Positions 1-7,205 of a stretch of DNA of 33,350 nucleotides are shown in pieces (position 1 is the stretch's first letter; every line of letters starts with the position of its first letter). The position numbers and the translations under genes are program-made. Source of the DNA: Burkholderiales bacterium (GTDB taxonomy: Bacteria > Pseudomonadota > Gammaproteobacteria > Burkholderiales > Casimicrobiaceae); the NCBI GenBank assembly GCA_014378555.1, contig JACMNN010000042.1, forward strand, positions 1 through 33,350, read 5' to 3'. A model generated the notes under the pieces. That model was not told the origin of the DNA, ran no database searches, and worked only from the letters and a program-made list of their open reading frames with translations.

Positions 1-352
1 CCATCACGTTGAAATGGGGCTCTTTAAACAGCGCTTTCAGTGCTTGCCGTTTCAGTGCTTGCGGCACCGTGGACTGCATGAATGGCGTGAAATCCTCGGC
101 GAGTGAAATCGCTGAAATAGGCGGCAGTTCGTCATATTTACGACTTGTTGAGGCGGTGTTTATCGCGCCGTCCGACATGACTTCGTCCTGGCCTTTCTCC
201 GGCGTCGGCACGGCGACGACCGACTCAGCGCCAGCGGCCGATGGGCCAGCTTGCTCCTCGGCAGCAGCGCGCTTCAACCGCGACCAGCGCGAAAGCGTGA
301 GCCCTTGATCGGGCCGAACGGGTGTCGACTCAGCCACGCCCACGCCCAGCAT
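1..352 (-). CDS. DUF3306 domain protein, 3' part beyond the window edge
   Basis: The reading frame starts at an ATG at 352 and stays open to the left edge (117 codons visible), so the C-terminus is missing. Seen: an N-terminal LSRWSRLKR motif, a Pro/Ala/Glu-rich linker, then LPPISAISLAEDFTPFMQ followed by an ALKALFKEPHFNVM-type segment. This order is typical of DUF3306 proteins, which are encoded beside DUF3305 in formate dehydrogenase loci; their biochemical role is not established. The gene follows the DUF3305 gene and overlaps its end by 23 bp, which suggests co-transcription and translational coupling. No membrane segment or signal peptide is visible. A formate dehydrogenase locus beyond the left edge is inferred from family context only. 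Confidence 0.8.
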   Translation of the reverse strand, partial: MLGVGVAESTPVRPDQGLTLSRWSRLKRAAAEEQAGPSAAGAESVVAVPTPEKGQDEVMSDGAINTASTSRKYDELPPISAISLAEDFTPFMQSTVPQALKRQALKALFKEPHFNVM

Positions 353-890
353 CCGATCCGGGTTCTCGTCGATACGCGCCTTCTATAAACGGATCATTCC
401 GCCGCACTTTTTTCCGTGGCTCAGGCTTGTAATGTGCAGCGGTGTACGTGGTGAGTGCCGTGCGCAAAGGCTCCGGCATCGGCACGTTGTCGACATGATC
501 GCCGGCATCGAGCATGCGCCCCGCCTCGTTGTACGAAACAGTGACCACCACTGGACGCGGCACCGCGTCGCCCTCCTCCAGCCGCCACATCACAAAAATG
601 CACGGTTTTGGAGAGTTGAGATTGAGCCAGTAGCCTTCACCTTCAGACGGATGCAGGGTGATGCGCTCGCCGTCCCAACGCCACTGGGCGTCGCTGCCGA
701 CGGCAAATTCGAGCGGGCCAGCGGGCACGACTTTCGGGTCATCGGACACTGTGATGCCGACGGTGTCCCACTCAAAATCGACCCAGCGGCTGGTGACCGG
801 GCGTTTGCGAAACACCACGCTTGCCGACCATGAAGGTTTGAGCTCCGCGCTACCGTTAGAGGTGTCAACTTCAACCACTTTCGCACTCAT
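330..890 (-). CDS. DUF3305 domain protein
   Basis: A 186-aa cytoplasmic protein matching the DUF3305 family: FRKRPVTSRWVDFEWDTVGI near residues 27-46, a central block RITLHPSEGEGYWLNLNSP near residues 76-94, then CIFVMWRLEE and a PVVVTVSYNEAGRML segment. DUF3305 genes are regularly paired with DUF3306 in formate dehydrogenase clusters; no enzymatic activity is known. The C-terminal third is charged and probably disordered (KPEPRKKVRRNDPF). The gene diverges from moaA across 66 bp, so the two probably share a promoter region. Placement with a molybdenum-cofactor gene supports a molybdoenzyme-related role, which is inference. The ATG at 890 is the natural start because upstream sequence belongs to the moaA promoter side. 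Confidence 0.82.
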   Translation of the reverse strand: MSAKVVEVDTSNGSAELKPSWSASVVFRKRPVTSRWVDFEWDTVGITVSDDPKVVPAGPLEFAVGSDAQWRWDGERITLHPSEGEGYWLNLNSPKPCIFVMWRLEEGDAVPRPVVVTVSYNEAGRMLDAGDHVDNVPMPEPLRTALTTYTAAHYKPEPRKKVRRNDPFIEGAYRREPGSDAGRGRG

Positions 891-956
891 CTATCATCAT
901 CGCACTCAATCGACGACTTTAGCAGAATATGCAAGCTTTAACACTCCGTAGTAACC

Positions 957-2087
957 ATGGTTGACCAAACGAATGGGGCGGCCAAGGTGATTCCGCTGGT
1001 CTTTGCGCGCGCTTTGGCGGTTCCGCAAGCGCTGTCCGCGGGCGGCCTGGATGCTGTGCGTCAGGCCGCAATGCTGCTCGATTCGCGCGGACGCCGACTG
1101 CATGACCTGCGCATTTCGGTCACCGATAAATGCAATTTTCGCTGTACTTACTGCATGCCGAAAGACGTTTTCGGGCCGGGCTATAAGTTTTTGCCGCATG
1201 ACGCGCTGCTGTCGTTTGAAGAGATCACCCGCTTCGCAAAAATCTCCGCCGAGCTGGGTGTTGAAAAGCTGCGCCTGACCGGCGGCGAGCCTACGTTGCG
1301 GCGCAATTTGCCGACGTTGATTGGCATGCTGTCAGAGTTGCGCACACCGGCTGGCCACGCGCTGGATCTGACGCTCACCACTAACGGTTCCACGCTGGTC
1401 AAGCAGGCGAAAGCGTTGAAAGACGCCGGTTTGCAGCGCATCACGGTGTCGCTCGACTCGATGGACGACGCGGTGTTTCGTGCCATGAATGACGTCGATT
1501 TTCCGGTGGCCGACGTGCTGCGCGGGATCGATGCGGCGCTTGCTGCGGGGTTGACCCCAGTGAAGGTGAACATGGTGGTTAAGCGCGGTGTGAACGATCA
1601 CACGGTGGTGCAAATGGCCAAGCACTTTAAAGGCACCGGCGTGATCGTGCGCTTCATCGAATTCATGGACGTCGGCGCGACCAACGGCTGGCGTATGGAT
1701 GACGTGATGCCGAGCCGCGATGTGGTGGCCGCGATTCACGCCGCGACGCCGCTGGTCGCCGTTGATCCGGGATACGTGGGTGAAGTCGCCGGGCGCTGGC
1801 GTTACGCCGACGGTAGCGGCGAAATCGGCGTGATTTCCAGCGTCACCCAGGCGTTTTGCGCCACCTGCTCACGCACCCGGCTATCCACAGACGGCAAAAT
1901 TTACACCTGTCTGTTTGCCGATCACGGCGTCGACTTTCGAACCTTGCTGCGCGATGGTTCGAGCGATGACGACATCGCCGCACTGCTCGCCGGATTGTGG
2001 CAAGTACGCACCGATCGCTACAGCGAAATTCGCACCGCAGATACGGCGAAGCTGCGCAAGGTAGAGATGAGTTACATCGGGGGTTGA
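957..2087 (+). CDS. moaA: GTP 3',8-cyclase MoaA
   Basis: Radical-SAM enzyme of molybdenum cofactor synthesis that converts GTP to 3',8-cyclo-GTP, which MoaC then turns into cyclic pyranopterin monophosphate. The 376-aa protein has the N-terminal [4Fe-4S] motif C59-x3-C63-x2-C66 ([12 protein letters not shown]), the GGEPT motif near 109-113, and the C-terminal cluster motif C301-x2-C304 with C318. It ends in the conserved Gly-Gly tail (YIGG) required for activity in characterised MoaA proteins. The first roughly 45 residues are an N-terminal extension also seen in other betaproteobacterial MoaA proteins. It diverges from the DUF3305/DUF3306 pair, consistent with a molybdoenzyme locus. No moaC or other cofactor gene lies next to it on the right. 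Confidence 0.96.
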   Translation: MVDQTNGAAKVIPLVFARALAVPQALSAGGLDAVRQAAMLLDSRGRRLHDLRISVTDKCNFRCTYCMPKDVFGPGYKFLPHDALLSFEEITRFAKISAELGVEKLRLTGGEPTLRRNLPTLIGMLSELRTPAGHALDLTLTTNGSTLVKQAKALKDAGLQRITVSLDSMDDAVFRAMNDVDFPVADVLRGIDAALAAGLTPVKVNMVVKRGVNDHTVVQMAKHFKGTGVIVRFIEFMDVGATNGWRMDDVMPSRDVVAAIHAATPLVAVDPGYVGEVAGRWRYADGSGEIGVISSVTQAFCATCSRTRLSTDGKIYTCLFADHGVDFRTLLRDGSSDDDIAALLAGLWQVRTDRYSEIRTADTAKLRKVEMSYIGG

Positions 2088-2212
2088 AGCGAATTTAGCG
2101 GTGGGTTGGATACAGCTTTTTGCGTAATGCCGCGCTGGCAGGGTAGCGGTTGCAATTTTCATCATAAATCGACTTTAGCTAAAAGTTGGGTCTAGCCCAA
2201 TAGACATAGCGC

Positions 2213-3091
2213 TTACGCAGAAAAGCTGCCGCCCATAATTTCGCCCAACCGAACGCTCAATGCAGGTTTCCACGCCGCGTTGAAGCGCAATGTTTCGCGT
2301 GGCCACAACAGCACCACGGTTGAGCCGAGCAGAAAGCGCCCCATCTCGTCGCCCTGCTTCAGTTGCACTTCGCCCGCAGCGTAGGTCCATTCACGAATGT
2401 CGGGGGTTCGTGGCGGATTGACCACGCCATGCCATACCGTGGCCATACTGCCAACAATGGTCGCGCCCACCAGCGTCAACACCAACGGGCCGCGCGCGGT
2501 GTCGAACACACACACCACCCGCTCGTTGCGGGCAAAAAGCCCCGGCACCGCGAGGGCTGTCGCCGGATTCACCGAGAACAAATCGCCAGGCACGTAGATC
2601 ATGCGCCGCAGCGCCCCGTCGCACGGCATGTGAATGCGGTGATAGTCCTTCGGACTCAAATAAATCGTTGCGAACTGACCACCGTCGAAGTGCGCCGCCA
2701 GCGCCGCATCACCGCCCAGCAACGCGCGCGCTGTGTACTGATGCCCTTTCGCCTGAAAAATCTGCTCGCCCTCGATGGTGCCGAATTGGCTAATTGCGCC
2801 ATCGACTGGGCACACATACGTAGCCTGCGCGAGCGGGCGCGCGCCAGACTTCAATGCCCGCGTAAAAAAATCGTTGAACGACGCGTAGCGTGTGACGTCA
2901 GGATGCAACGCCTCAGCCATATTCACGCCGTATTTCGCTACAAATTTGCGGATCGCAAACTGCGTGAGCGCGCCGGACTGCGAGCGTGCGAACGCGCCTG
3001 CAAGTTGAGTGAGCAATTTTTTCGGCAAGACATATTGCAAGGCAACCATTGAAAATGGCGTCAGTGACGCACAAGTAGCAAATCTAGACAT
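2213..3091 (-). CDS. psd: Phosphatidylserine decarboxylase proenzyme
   Basis: Membrane-associated enzyme that decarboxylates phosphatidylserine to phosphatidylethanolamine, using a pyruvoyl group made by self-cleavage. Seen: an N-terminal LQYVLPKKLLTQLAG block aligning with the start of E. coli Psd, the conserved YHRIHMP motif, and the LGST self-cleavage motif about 37 residues from the C-terminus, with Ser near residue 257 for this start. The length (292 aa) fits the full-size Psd type. Start choice is uncertain: the ATG at 3091 lies just after a short palindrome, and an ATG at 3049 matches the E. coli N-terminus more tightly. A further in-frame start at 3160 would run toward an inverted repeat and is unlikely. 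Neither ATG has a strong ribosome-binding site. It diverges from the aldehyde dehydrogenase gene. Confidence 0.93.
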   Translation of the reverse strand: MSRFATCASLTPFSMVALQYVLPKKLLTQLAGAFARSQSGALTQFAIRKFVAKYGVNMAEALHPDVTRYASFNDFFTRALKSGARPLAQATYVCPVDGAISQFGTIEGEQIFQAKGHQYTARALLGGDAALAAHFDGGQFATIYLSPKDYHRIHMPCDGALRRMIYVPGDLFSVNPATALAVPGLFARNERVVCVFDTARGPLVLTLVGATIVGSMATVWHGVVNPPRTPDIREWTYAAGEVQLKQGDEMGRFLLGSTVVLLWPRETLRFNAAWKPALSVRLGEIMGGSFSA

Positions 3092-3095
3092 AATT

Positions 3096-3111
3096 GTCCG
3101 CGATTGCGGAC
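3096..3111. promoter_or_regulatory. Short perfect palindrome just upstream of psd
   Basis: GTCCGC-GATT-GCGGAC, a 6-bp stem with a 4-nt loop, ends 4 nt before the likely psd ATG at 3091, where a ribosome-binding site would normally lie. It could be a protein-binding site or an RNA hairpin affecting psd translation. Function is unknown. Confidence 0.4.
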
Positions 3112-3173
3112 TCTGCCACACGGCGACACCAACGCTTGCGCGAAAATACTTAGTTATCACTCCGCAGCAGGGC

Positions 3174-3239
3174 CGTTCGCCCTGAGCGTAGCGAAGGGTT
3201 TGATAGCGTCAAACCCCTCGCTACGCTCAGCGCGAACGG
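3174..3239. repeat. REP-like inverted repeat R (copy R0)
   Basis: Two arms of about 28 nt beginning CGTTCGCCCTGAGCGTAGCG, separated by a short centre (TGATAGCGTC), lie between the divergent psd and aldehyde dehydrogenase genes. The right arm lacks a short piece of the left arm near CTCAGCGCGAACGG. The same family recurs at 21031-21096, 21213-21278 and 21464-21530. It resembles the widespread TTCGTCCTGAGC-type palindromes of Proteobacteria. Confidence 0.85.
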
Positions 3240-3293
3240 AAGCAACGTCCACCTGCATTTCCCGTCGAACTCGCTCATTTTCAAGAAAAAATC

Positions 3294-4730
3294 ATGACCT
3301 ATCCCAACGTCCAACTCCTCATCAACAACGAATGGCGCGCCGCCCGCGGCGGTGCGACCCTGCCCGTGCACAACCCGGCTGACGGCGCAGTCGTCGGATC
3401 GGTCGCCAAGGCGAGCATTGCCGATCTCGACGACGCGCTGGCCGCAGCAGCAAAGGGATTCGAAGTTTGGAAGAACACGCCCGCCATTGAGCGCTCCAAG
3501 GTAATGCGCGCCGCCGCCGCGATTCTGCGCGAGCGCACCGATGCCATCGCCGCCCTGATGACACTAGAGCAGGGCAAACCACTCGCCGAGGCGAAAGTTG
3601 AAATCGGCATGTCGTGCGACATCATCGAATGGTTTGCCGAAGAAAGCCGCCGCGTGTATGGCCGCATCGTGTCGCCGCGCTCGATGAACCAACAGCAGAT
3701 GGTGCTCAAAGAGCCGGTCGGGGTGGTGGCCGCGTTCACGCCGTGGAATTTCCCGATCAATCAGGTGGTCAGAAAGCTCTCCGCAGCGCTCGCCACGGGC
3801 TGCTCGATGATCGTCAAGGCCGCAGAAGAAACGCCCGCCTCGCCGGCCGAACTGATCCGCGCGTTCGTTGACGCTGGCTTGCCGCCGGGCGTTGTGGGCT
3901 TGGTGTACGGCGATCCGGCCGAGATCAGCAACTACCTCATTCCGCATCCAGTCATCCGCAAAATCACCTTCACCGGCTCAACCCCGGTCGGCAAAATGCT
4001 TGCCTCGCTTGCAGGCAAGCACATGAAGCGCCTGACCATGGAGCTGGGCGGCCACGCCCCGGTGATCGTTGCCGCTGACGCCAACATCGCGCACGCGGTG
4101 AAAGTCATCGCCGGCGCAAAATTTCGCAACGCCGGTCAGGTGTGTATTTCGCCAACGCGCTTCCTGGTTGAAGAAGCGGCGCGCGAGGAATTCGTCGCTG
4201 GTTTGGTCAAATACACCGAGAGCCTCAAGGTCGGCTCTGGCATGGAGGCGGGCATCAACATGGGCCCACTTGCCAACCCGCGCCGCGTAGCCGCGATGCA
4301 GGAAATCACCGAAGACGCCATCAAGCGCGGCGCCACAGTCGCCACCGGCGGCCAGCGTATCGGCAGCACCGGCAACTTCTTCCAGCCAACCGTTTTGCTC
4401 GACCCACCGCTCGACAGCTCGGTGTTCAACAACGAGCCGTTCGGCCCGGTGGCCGCCGTGCGCACCGTGAAAAGCTTGGATGAGGCGATTGCTGAGGCCA
4501 ACCGCCTGCCGTTCGGCCTGTCCGCCTACGCCTTCACCAGCAGCATCAAAAACGCGCATCAGCTGTCAAGCCAAGTACAAACCGGCATGCTCTGGATCAA
4601 CCAGCCCGCCGCCCCGTGGGCTGAACTGCCATTCGGCGGTATCAAAGACTCAGGCTACGGCAGTGAAGGCGGCCCAGAGGCGCTAGAGGCCTACTTGAAC
4701 ACGAAGACAGTAGCGATGACCAGCGTTTAG
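3294..4730 (+). CDS. NAD(P)-dependent aldehyde dehydrogenase, succinate-semialdehyde dehydrogenase-like
   Basis: Cytosolic aldehyde dehydrogenase of 478 aa, full length for the family. Seen: the TPWNFPINQ motif with N152, K175 in the coenzyme site, FTGSTPVGK near 226-234, the general base E250 in MELGGHAP, the catalytic C284 in NAGQVCISP, and the EPFGPVA and [11 protein letters not shown] signatures. It oxidises an aldehyde to the acid with NAD(P)+. The closest families are succinate-semialdehyde and 2,5-dioxovalerate dehydrogenases, but the substrate cannot be fixed from sequence, so no symbol is given. It stands alone: psd diverges upstream and a repeat follows. Its TAG stop lies inside the 19-nt leader of the first P palindrome, so the gene's 3' end and the repeat unit have fused. 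Confidence 0.92.
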   Translation: MTYPNVQLLINNEWRAARGGATLPVHNPADGAVVGSVAKASIADLDDALAAAAKGFEVWKNTPAIERSKVMRAAAAILRERTDAIAALMTLEQGKPLAEAKVEIGMSCDIIEWFAEESRRVYGRIVSPRSMNQQQMVLKEPVGVVAAFTPWNFPINQVVRKLSAALATGCSMIVKAAEETPASPAELIRAFVDAGLPPGVVGLVYGDPAEISNYLIPHPVIRKITFTGSTPVGKMLASLAGKHMKRLTMELGGHAPVIVAADANIAHAVKVIAGAKFRNAGQVCISPTRFLVEEAAREEFVAGLVKYTESLKVGSGMEAGINMGPLANPRRVAAMQEITEDAIKRGATVATGGQRIGSTGNFFQPTVLLDPPLDSSVFNNEPFGPVAAVRTVKSLDEAIAEANRLPFGLSAYAFTSSIKNAHQLSSQVQTGMLWINQPAAPWAELPFGGIKDSGYGSEGGPEALEAYLNTKTVAMTSV

Positions 4731-4741
4731 GGCGAATGGTC

Positions 4742-4821
4742 GTAGGTCGGAACGCTTGCGGTTCCGACAGAGGCGTTGGCAGGAGTAATCATCCGTCGGA
4801 ACCGCACGCGTTCCGACCTAC
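4742..4821 (+). repeat. P palindrome, copy P0, with leader 4723-4741
   Basis: Arms of 27 nt (left arm begins GTAGGTCGGAACGCTTGCGG) enclose a loop of about 26 nt. This is the first of seven same-orientation copies in the window. It differs from the others by a C at left-arm position 7, giving a normal C:G pair, and has a mismatch elsewhere in the arm. It follows the aldehyde dehydrogenase stop by 11 bp and may form a strong hairpin at the 3' end of that transcript; there is no T-run, so it is not a classical terminator. Confidence 0.9.
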
Positions 4822-4836
4822 GCTTAGGGCAAAAAA

Positions 4837-4855
4837 TATATACTTTGATATATAC
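4837..4855 (+). promoter_or_regulatory. Candidate vapBC operator/promoter, TATATAC repeat
   Basis: Two TATATAC heptamers lie 12 bp apart in an A+T-rich stretch, 20 bp before vapB. The block is also nearly palindromic (TATATACTTTGATATATA). VapBC complexes usually autorepress by binding repeats at their own promoter, so this is the natural operator candidate. Assignment is by position and symmetry only. Confidence 0.5.
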
Positions 4856-4874
4856 AAAATAATCTTTAGCCAGC

Positions 4875-5105
4875 ATGGACACTGCAAAACTCTTCACCAA
4901 CGGTGCCAGCCAGGCAGTGCGTTTGCCGAAAGCGTTTCGCTTCGATGGCGCAACCGAGGTAAGCATCAGCAAGCGCGGCGACGCGGTGATTCTTCGCCCG
5001 CTCAAACGTCCCGGCATCGACGATTTGATTGCGTCGCTTGCAATGTTTGACGCATTCCCTGAACGCGCTCAACCCACGCAAAGCGACACGCGCACAGACT
5101 GGTAG
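4875..5105 (+). CDS. vapB: VapB-type antitoxin (AbrB/SpoVT fold)
   Basis: A 76-aa protein with an N-terminal swapped-hairpin AbrB DNA-binding domain: AKLFTNGASQAVRLPKAFRF near residues 4-23, then a beta-rich segment ending in ILRPL. The C-terminal tail (residues about 47-76) is the expected toxin-neutralising region. VapB binds VapC to block its RNase activity, and the complex represses the operon. Its stop lies 6 bp before vapC, the usual antitoxin-first arrangement. The start ATG is chosen because the AbrB motif begins at once; the ribosome-binding site is weak. The pair is flanked on both sides by P repeats, and toxin-antitoxin pairs commonly move by horizontal transfer. Confidence 0.92.
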   Translation: MDTAKLFTNGASQAVRLPKAFRFDGATEVSISKRGDAVILRPLKRPGIDDLIASLAMFDAFPERAQPTQSDTRTDW

Positions 5106-5111
5106 CGCCCA

Positions 5112-5522
5112 ATGCGCTACATGCTCGATACCAACATTTGCGTGTTCGCCATTCGCCAACAAACGCCCGCCGTGGTGGCGGCATTGAGAGCACACGCGGC
5201 GGATGGCATCGGCATTTCCAGTATCGCGGTAAGCGAACTGTGGTTCGGCGTTGAGAAGTCAGCGTCCGCAAAAAACGCCAAAGCACTAACGCAATTTCTT
5301 TCACCGCTCGAAATCGCCTCGTTCGACGAAGCCGCGACCCAAGTTTACGGCCGGGTTCGCGCCGCGCTGGAAGCGAAAGGCCAAACAATCGGGCCACTTG
5401 ACACGCTCATCGCCGCGCACGCGCTAGCGCTCGATGTCACACTCGTCACCAACAATGCCAAAGAATTCCGTCGCGTGGCGGGCTTGCGCATTGTTGATTG
5501 GACGAAAGTAACACGTTCGTAG
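5112..5522 (+). CDS. vapC: VapC-type PIN-domain ribonuclease toxin
   Basis: A 136-aa PIN-domain protein, normal VapC length. Seen: the N-terminal MLDTNIC motif with acidic D6, the conserved E42 in AVSELWFGVEKS, D97 in IGPLDTLIAAHAL, and the C-terminal LVTNNAKEFRRVAGL block with N114/N115. VapC toxins are Mg2+-dependent endoribonucleases that cut tRNA or rRNA and halt translation when free of VapB. All expected acidic residues are present, so the toxin looks intact. Its transcript would run straight into the P/Q repeat array, which begins 72 bp downstream. Confidence 0.95.
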   Translation: MRYMLDTNICVFAIRQQTPAVVAALRAHAADGIGISSIAVSELWFGVEKSASAKNAKALTQFLSPLEIASFDEAATQVYGRVRAALEAKGQTIGPLDTLIAAHALALDVTLVTNNAKEFRRVAGLRIVDWTKVTRS

Positions 5523-5532
5523 CGCGTCGGAT

Positions 5533-5581
5533 GGGCAGCCTCTGCCCGCCATCACCTCACCTACCTTTAAGGCTAGCGTTA
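5533..5581 (+). repeat. Dispersed box with GGGCAGCCTCTGCCC core (copy 1)
   Basis: A sequence of about 50 nt with the palindromic core GGGCAGCCTCTGCCC followed by GCCATCACCTCACCT, ending in the GCGTTA that opens a P leader. Related copies are at about 7012-7064 (diverged core, also followed by a P palindrome) and 9814-9856 (no P palindrome after it). It appears to be an accessory module of the P repeat system. Confidence 0.7.
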
Positions 5582-5594
5582 AGGGCCAATTGAA

Positions 5595-6228
5595 GTAGGT
5601 TGGAACGCTTGCGGTTCCGACGAGGCGTTGCCAGAAGTAATCATCCGTCGGAACCGCAAGCGTTCCGACCTACGCCGGCTGACAACGTAGGCTGGGTTGA
5701 AAAACCCAGCGATTGAAAAAGCCATGCTGAGCGCAGGGCTTGCAACCAAGCCTACGCGCCAGCGTTCAGGGCCAATTGACGTAGGTTGGAACGCTTGCGG
5801 TTCCGACAAGGCGTTGCCAGAAGTAGTCATCCGTCGGAACCGCAAGCGTTCCGACCTACTCGGCTGACAACGTAGGCTGGGTTGAAAAACCCAGCGATTG
5901 ACAAGCCATGCTGCGCGCAGGGCTTGTCAACCAAGCCTACGCGCCAGCGTTCAAGGCCAATTGACGTAGGTTGGAACGCTTGCGGTTCCGACAAGGCGTT
6001 GCCAGAAGTAGTCATCCGTCGGGATGCAAGCGTTCCAGCGTACACCGGCTGACAACGTAGGCTGGGTTGAAAAACCCAGCGATTGACAAGCCATGCTGAG
6101 CGCAGGGCTTGCAACCAAGCCTACGCGCCAGCGTTAATCGCCAATTGACGTAGGTTGGAACGCTTGCGGTTCCGACGAGGCGTTGCCAGAAGTAATCATC
6201 CGTCGGAACCGCAAGCGTTCCGACCTAC
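5595..6228 (+). repeat. Tandem P/Q palindrome array, period about 185 bp
   Basis: Order: P1 5595-5673, Q1 5687-5755, P2 5781-5859, Q2 5872-5940, P3 5966-6042, Q3 6057-6124, P4 6150-6228. P has 27-nt arms beginning GTAGGTTGGAACGCTTGCGG. Q has arms beginning GTAGGCTGGGTTG and includes an inner AAACCCAGC hairpin. Successive P starts are 186, 185 and 184 bp apart, giving 3.4 tandem units. Each P is preceded by a 19-nt leader of the form GCGTTNAGGGCCAATTGAC. P3 has a decayed right arm. There is no protein-coding content. The array lies between the 3' ends of vapC (rightward) and the NIPSNAP gene (leftward), whose stop is 5 bp beyond P4. Confidence 0.93.
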
Positions 6229-6233
6229 TTGAA

Positions 6234-6662
6234 CTATCTTCCGGACGAAAAATCGGTCAGCCGCATGAAAACGCGGTCGGGCGCCTTTGCAAGAATTTTC
6301 CCGTCGGCTTCACTGGCGTCGCGAACCTTGATCCAGTCGGGGTCGGCCTGAAAGGCCTTCCAGCTTTTGTCGGCCGCGTCCTGACTTTCATGCGAGAGGA
6401 CGTAGATCAACGTGTTGTCTTTTCGCGCATCGTCGGTCGGGATCCAGTACATCTCGTTCCTGATGCCGTGCTTCTCGAATAGCTTCATTGTGTGCTGCGC
6501 AAATCGATTGCTCAGTGCTGGCAATCGCCCGGGCAGGGTGGTGTACGTTCGTAACTCATAGACTCTGCCGTTCGCCTTTGGATCCTGCCCCAACGATGCC
6601 CCAGACCAAAACGCCACAAAGTACATCGCCAGCAATCCCAGCACGATCCGATTCGTTCTCAT
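6234..6662 (-). CDS. Exported NIPSNAP family protein
   Basis: A 142-aa protein. The ATG at 6662 is chosen because a good ribosome-binding site (AAGGAA) lies about 9 nt upstream and a signal peptide follows at once (MRTNRIVLGLLAMYFVAFWS, probable cleavage near GASLGQ at about residue 25). The mature part is a single NIPSNAP domain of the dimeric alpha-beta barrel superfamily: VYELRTYTTLPGRLPALSNR, a KHGI segment, YVLSHES and a DPDWIKVRDASE segment. The family's biochemical role in bacteria is unknown; some members act in small-molecule metabolism. It is monocistronic, with a repeat array directly downstream and about 230 bp of non-repeat DNA upstream that must hold its promoter. Confidence 0.85.
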   Translation of the reverse strand: MRTNRIVLGLLAMYFVAFWSGASLGQDPKANGRVYELRTYTTLPGRLPALSNRFAQHTMKLFEKHGIRNEMYWIPTDDARKDNTLIYVLSHESQDAADKSWKAFQADPDWIKVRDASEADGKILAKAPDRVFMRLTDFSSGR

Positions 6663-7205
6663 GATGACTATTTCCTTGTTTGTTGAAAGTGAACAGCCTT
6701 CGCCATCCGCGAGCCTGCACGGCGTCAATCGCGAAGGACAAATGCACGTTAGCGCAGGAAGCCGCCGCCTGCAAGGTTGGCAGCCTACCCATTGGCGTAG
6801 GATTTGTGCGCAGCCGGTCTGGTCGCTTATGGAAAAGACGCGCCGTGACCCGGCGTCCCTAAAACACAAGCGCGCGTTAAACGCGCATTGATGTAGGTTG
6901 GAACGCTTGCGGTTCCGACAAGGCGTTGGCAGGCGTCACCATCCGTCGGAACCGCAAGCGTTCCGACCTACGAGAATTAAACGCCAAATAACGTCATGCG
7001 GGTGCCGTTTAGGGTGCGCAGTCTCTGCCCACCGTCACGTCGCATACCGTTGAGGCTCGCGTTATAGGCGCATGGACGTAGGTTGGAACGCTTGCGGTTC
7101 CGACAGGGCGTTGGCGGGAGTCATCACCCGTCGGAACCGCAAGCGTTCCGACCTACGCAGTCTGCAACACTTCGAAGTGTGCGTTTTCTGAGTAAAAAAA
7201 CCCCA
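6663..7205. repeat. Gene-free stretch with P5 (6893-6971) and P6 (7078-7156)
   Basis: No gene is supported here. 6663-6892 holds the NIPSNAP upstream region, with no other recognised structure. P5 and P6 have the same orientation as the other P copies and are 185 bp apart, the same period as the array, although the DNA between them has no Q palindrome. Instead it carries a diverged copy of the TCTGCCC box (about 7012-7064). Both P copies have the 19-nt leader (GCGTTAAACGCGCATTGAT and GCGTTATAGGCGCATGGAC). A small perfect hairpin, ACACTTCGAAGTGT, lies near 7171 beyond P6. Confidence 0.88.

Noticed and set aside
9-308. Plus-strand open frame of 99 codons at the left edge
   Set aside because: It is antisense to the DUF3306 gene, whose protein motifs are clear on the minus strand.
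2363-3052. Plus-strand open frame of 229 codons
   Set aside because: It is antisense to psd, which carries complete family motifs; the composition is typical of a shadow frame.
5595-6228. Possible CRISPR array
   Set aside because: The units are about 185 bp, contain long palindromes and have near-identical spacers; there are no short direct repeats with unique spacers and no cas genes.
7165-7205. Hairpin ACACTTCGAAGTGT as a terminator of the CmcJ/NvfI-like gene
   Set aside because: On the minus strand no T-run follows the hairpin; a short T-rich stretch exists only in the plus direction, where no gene precedes it.
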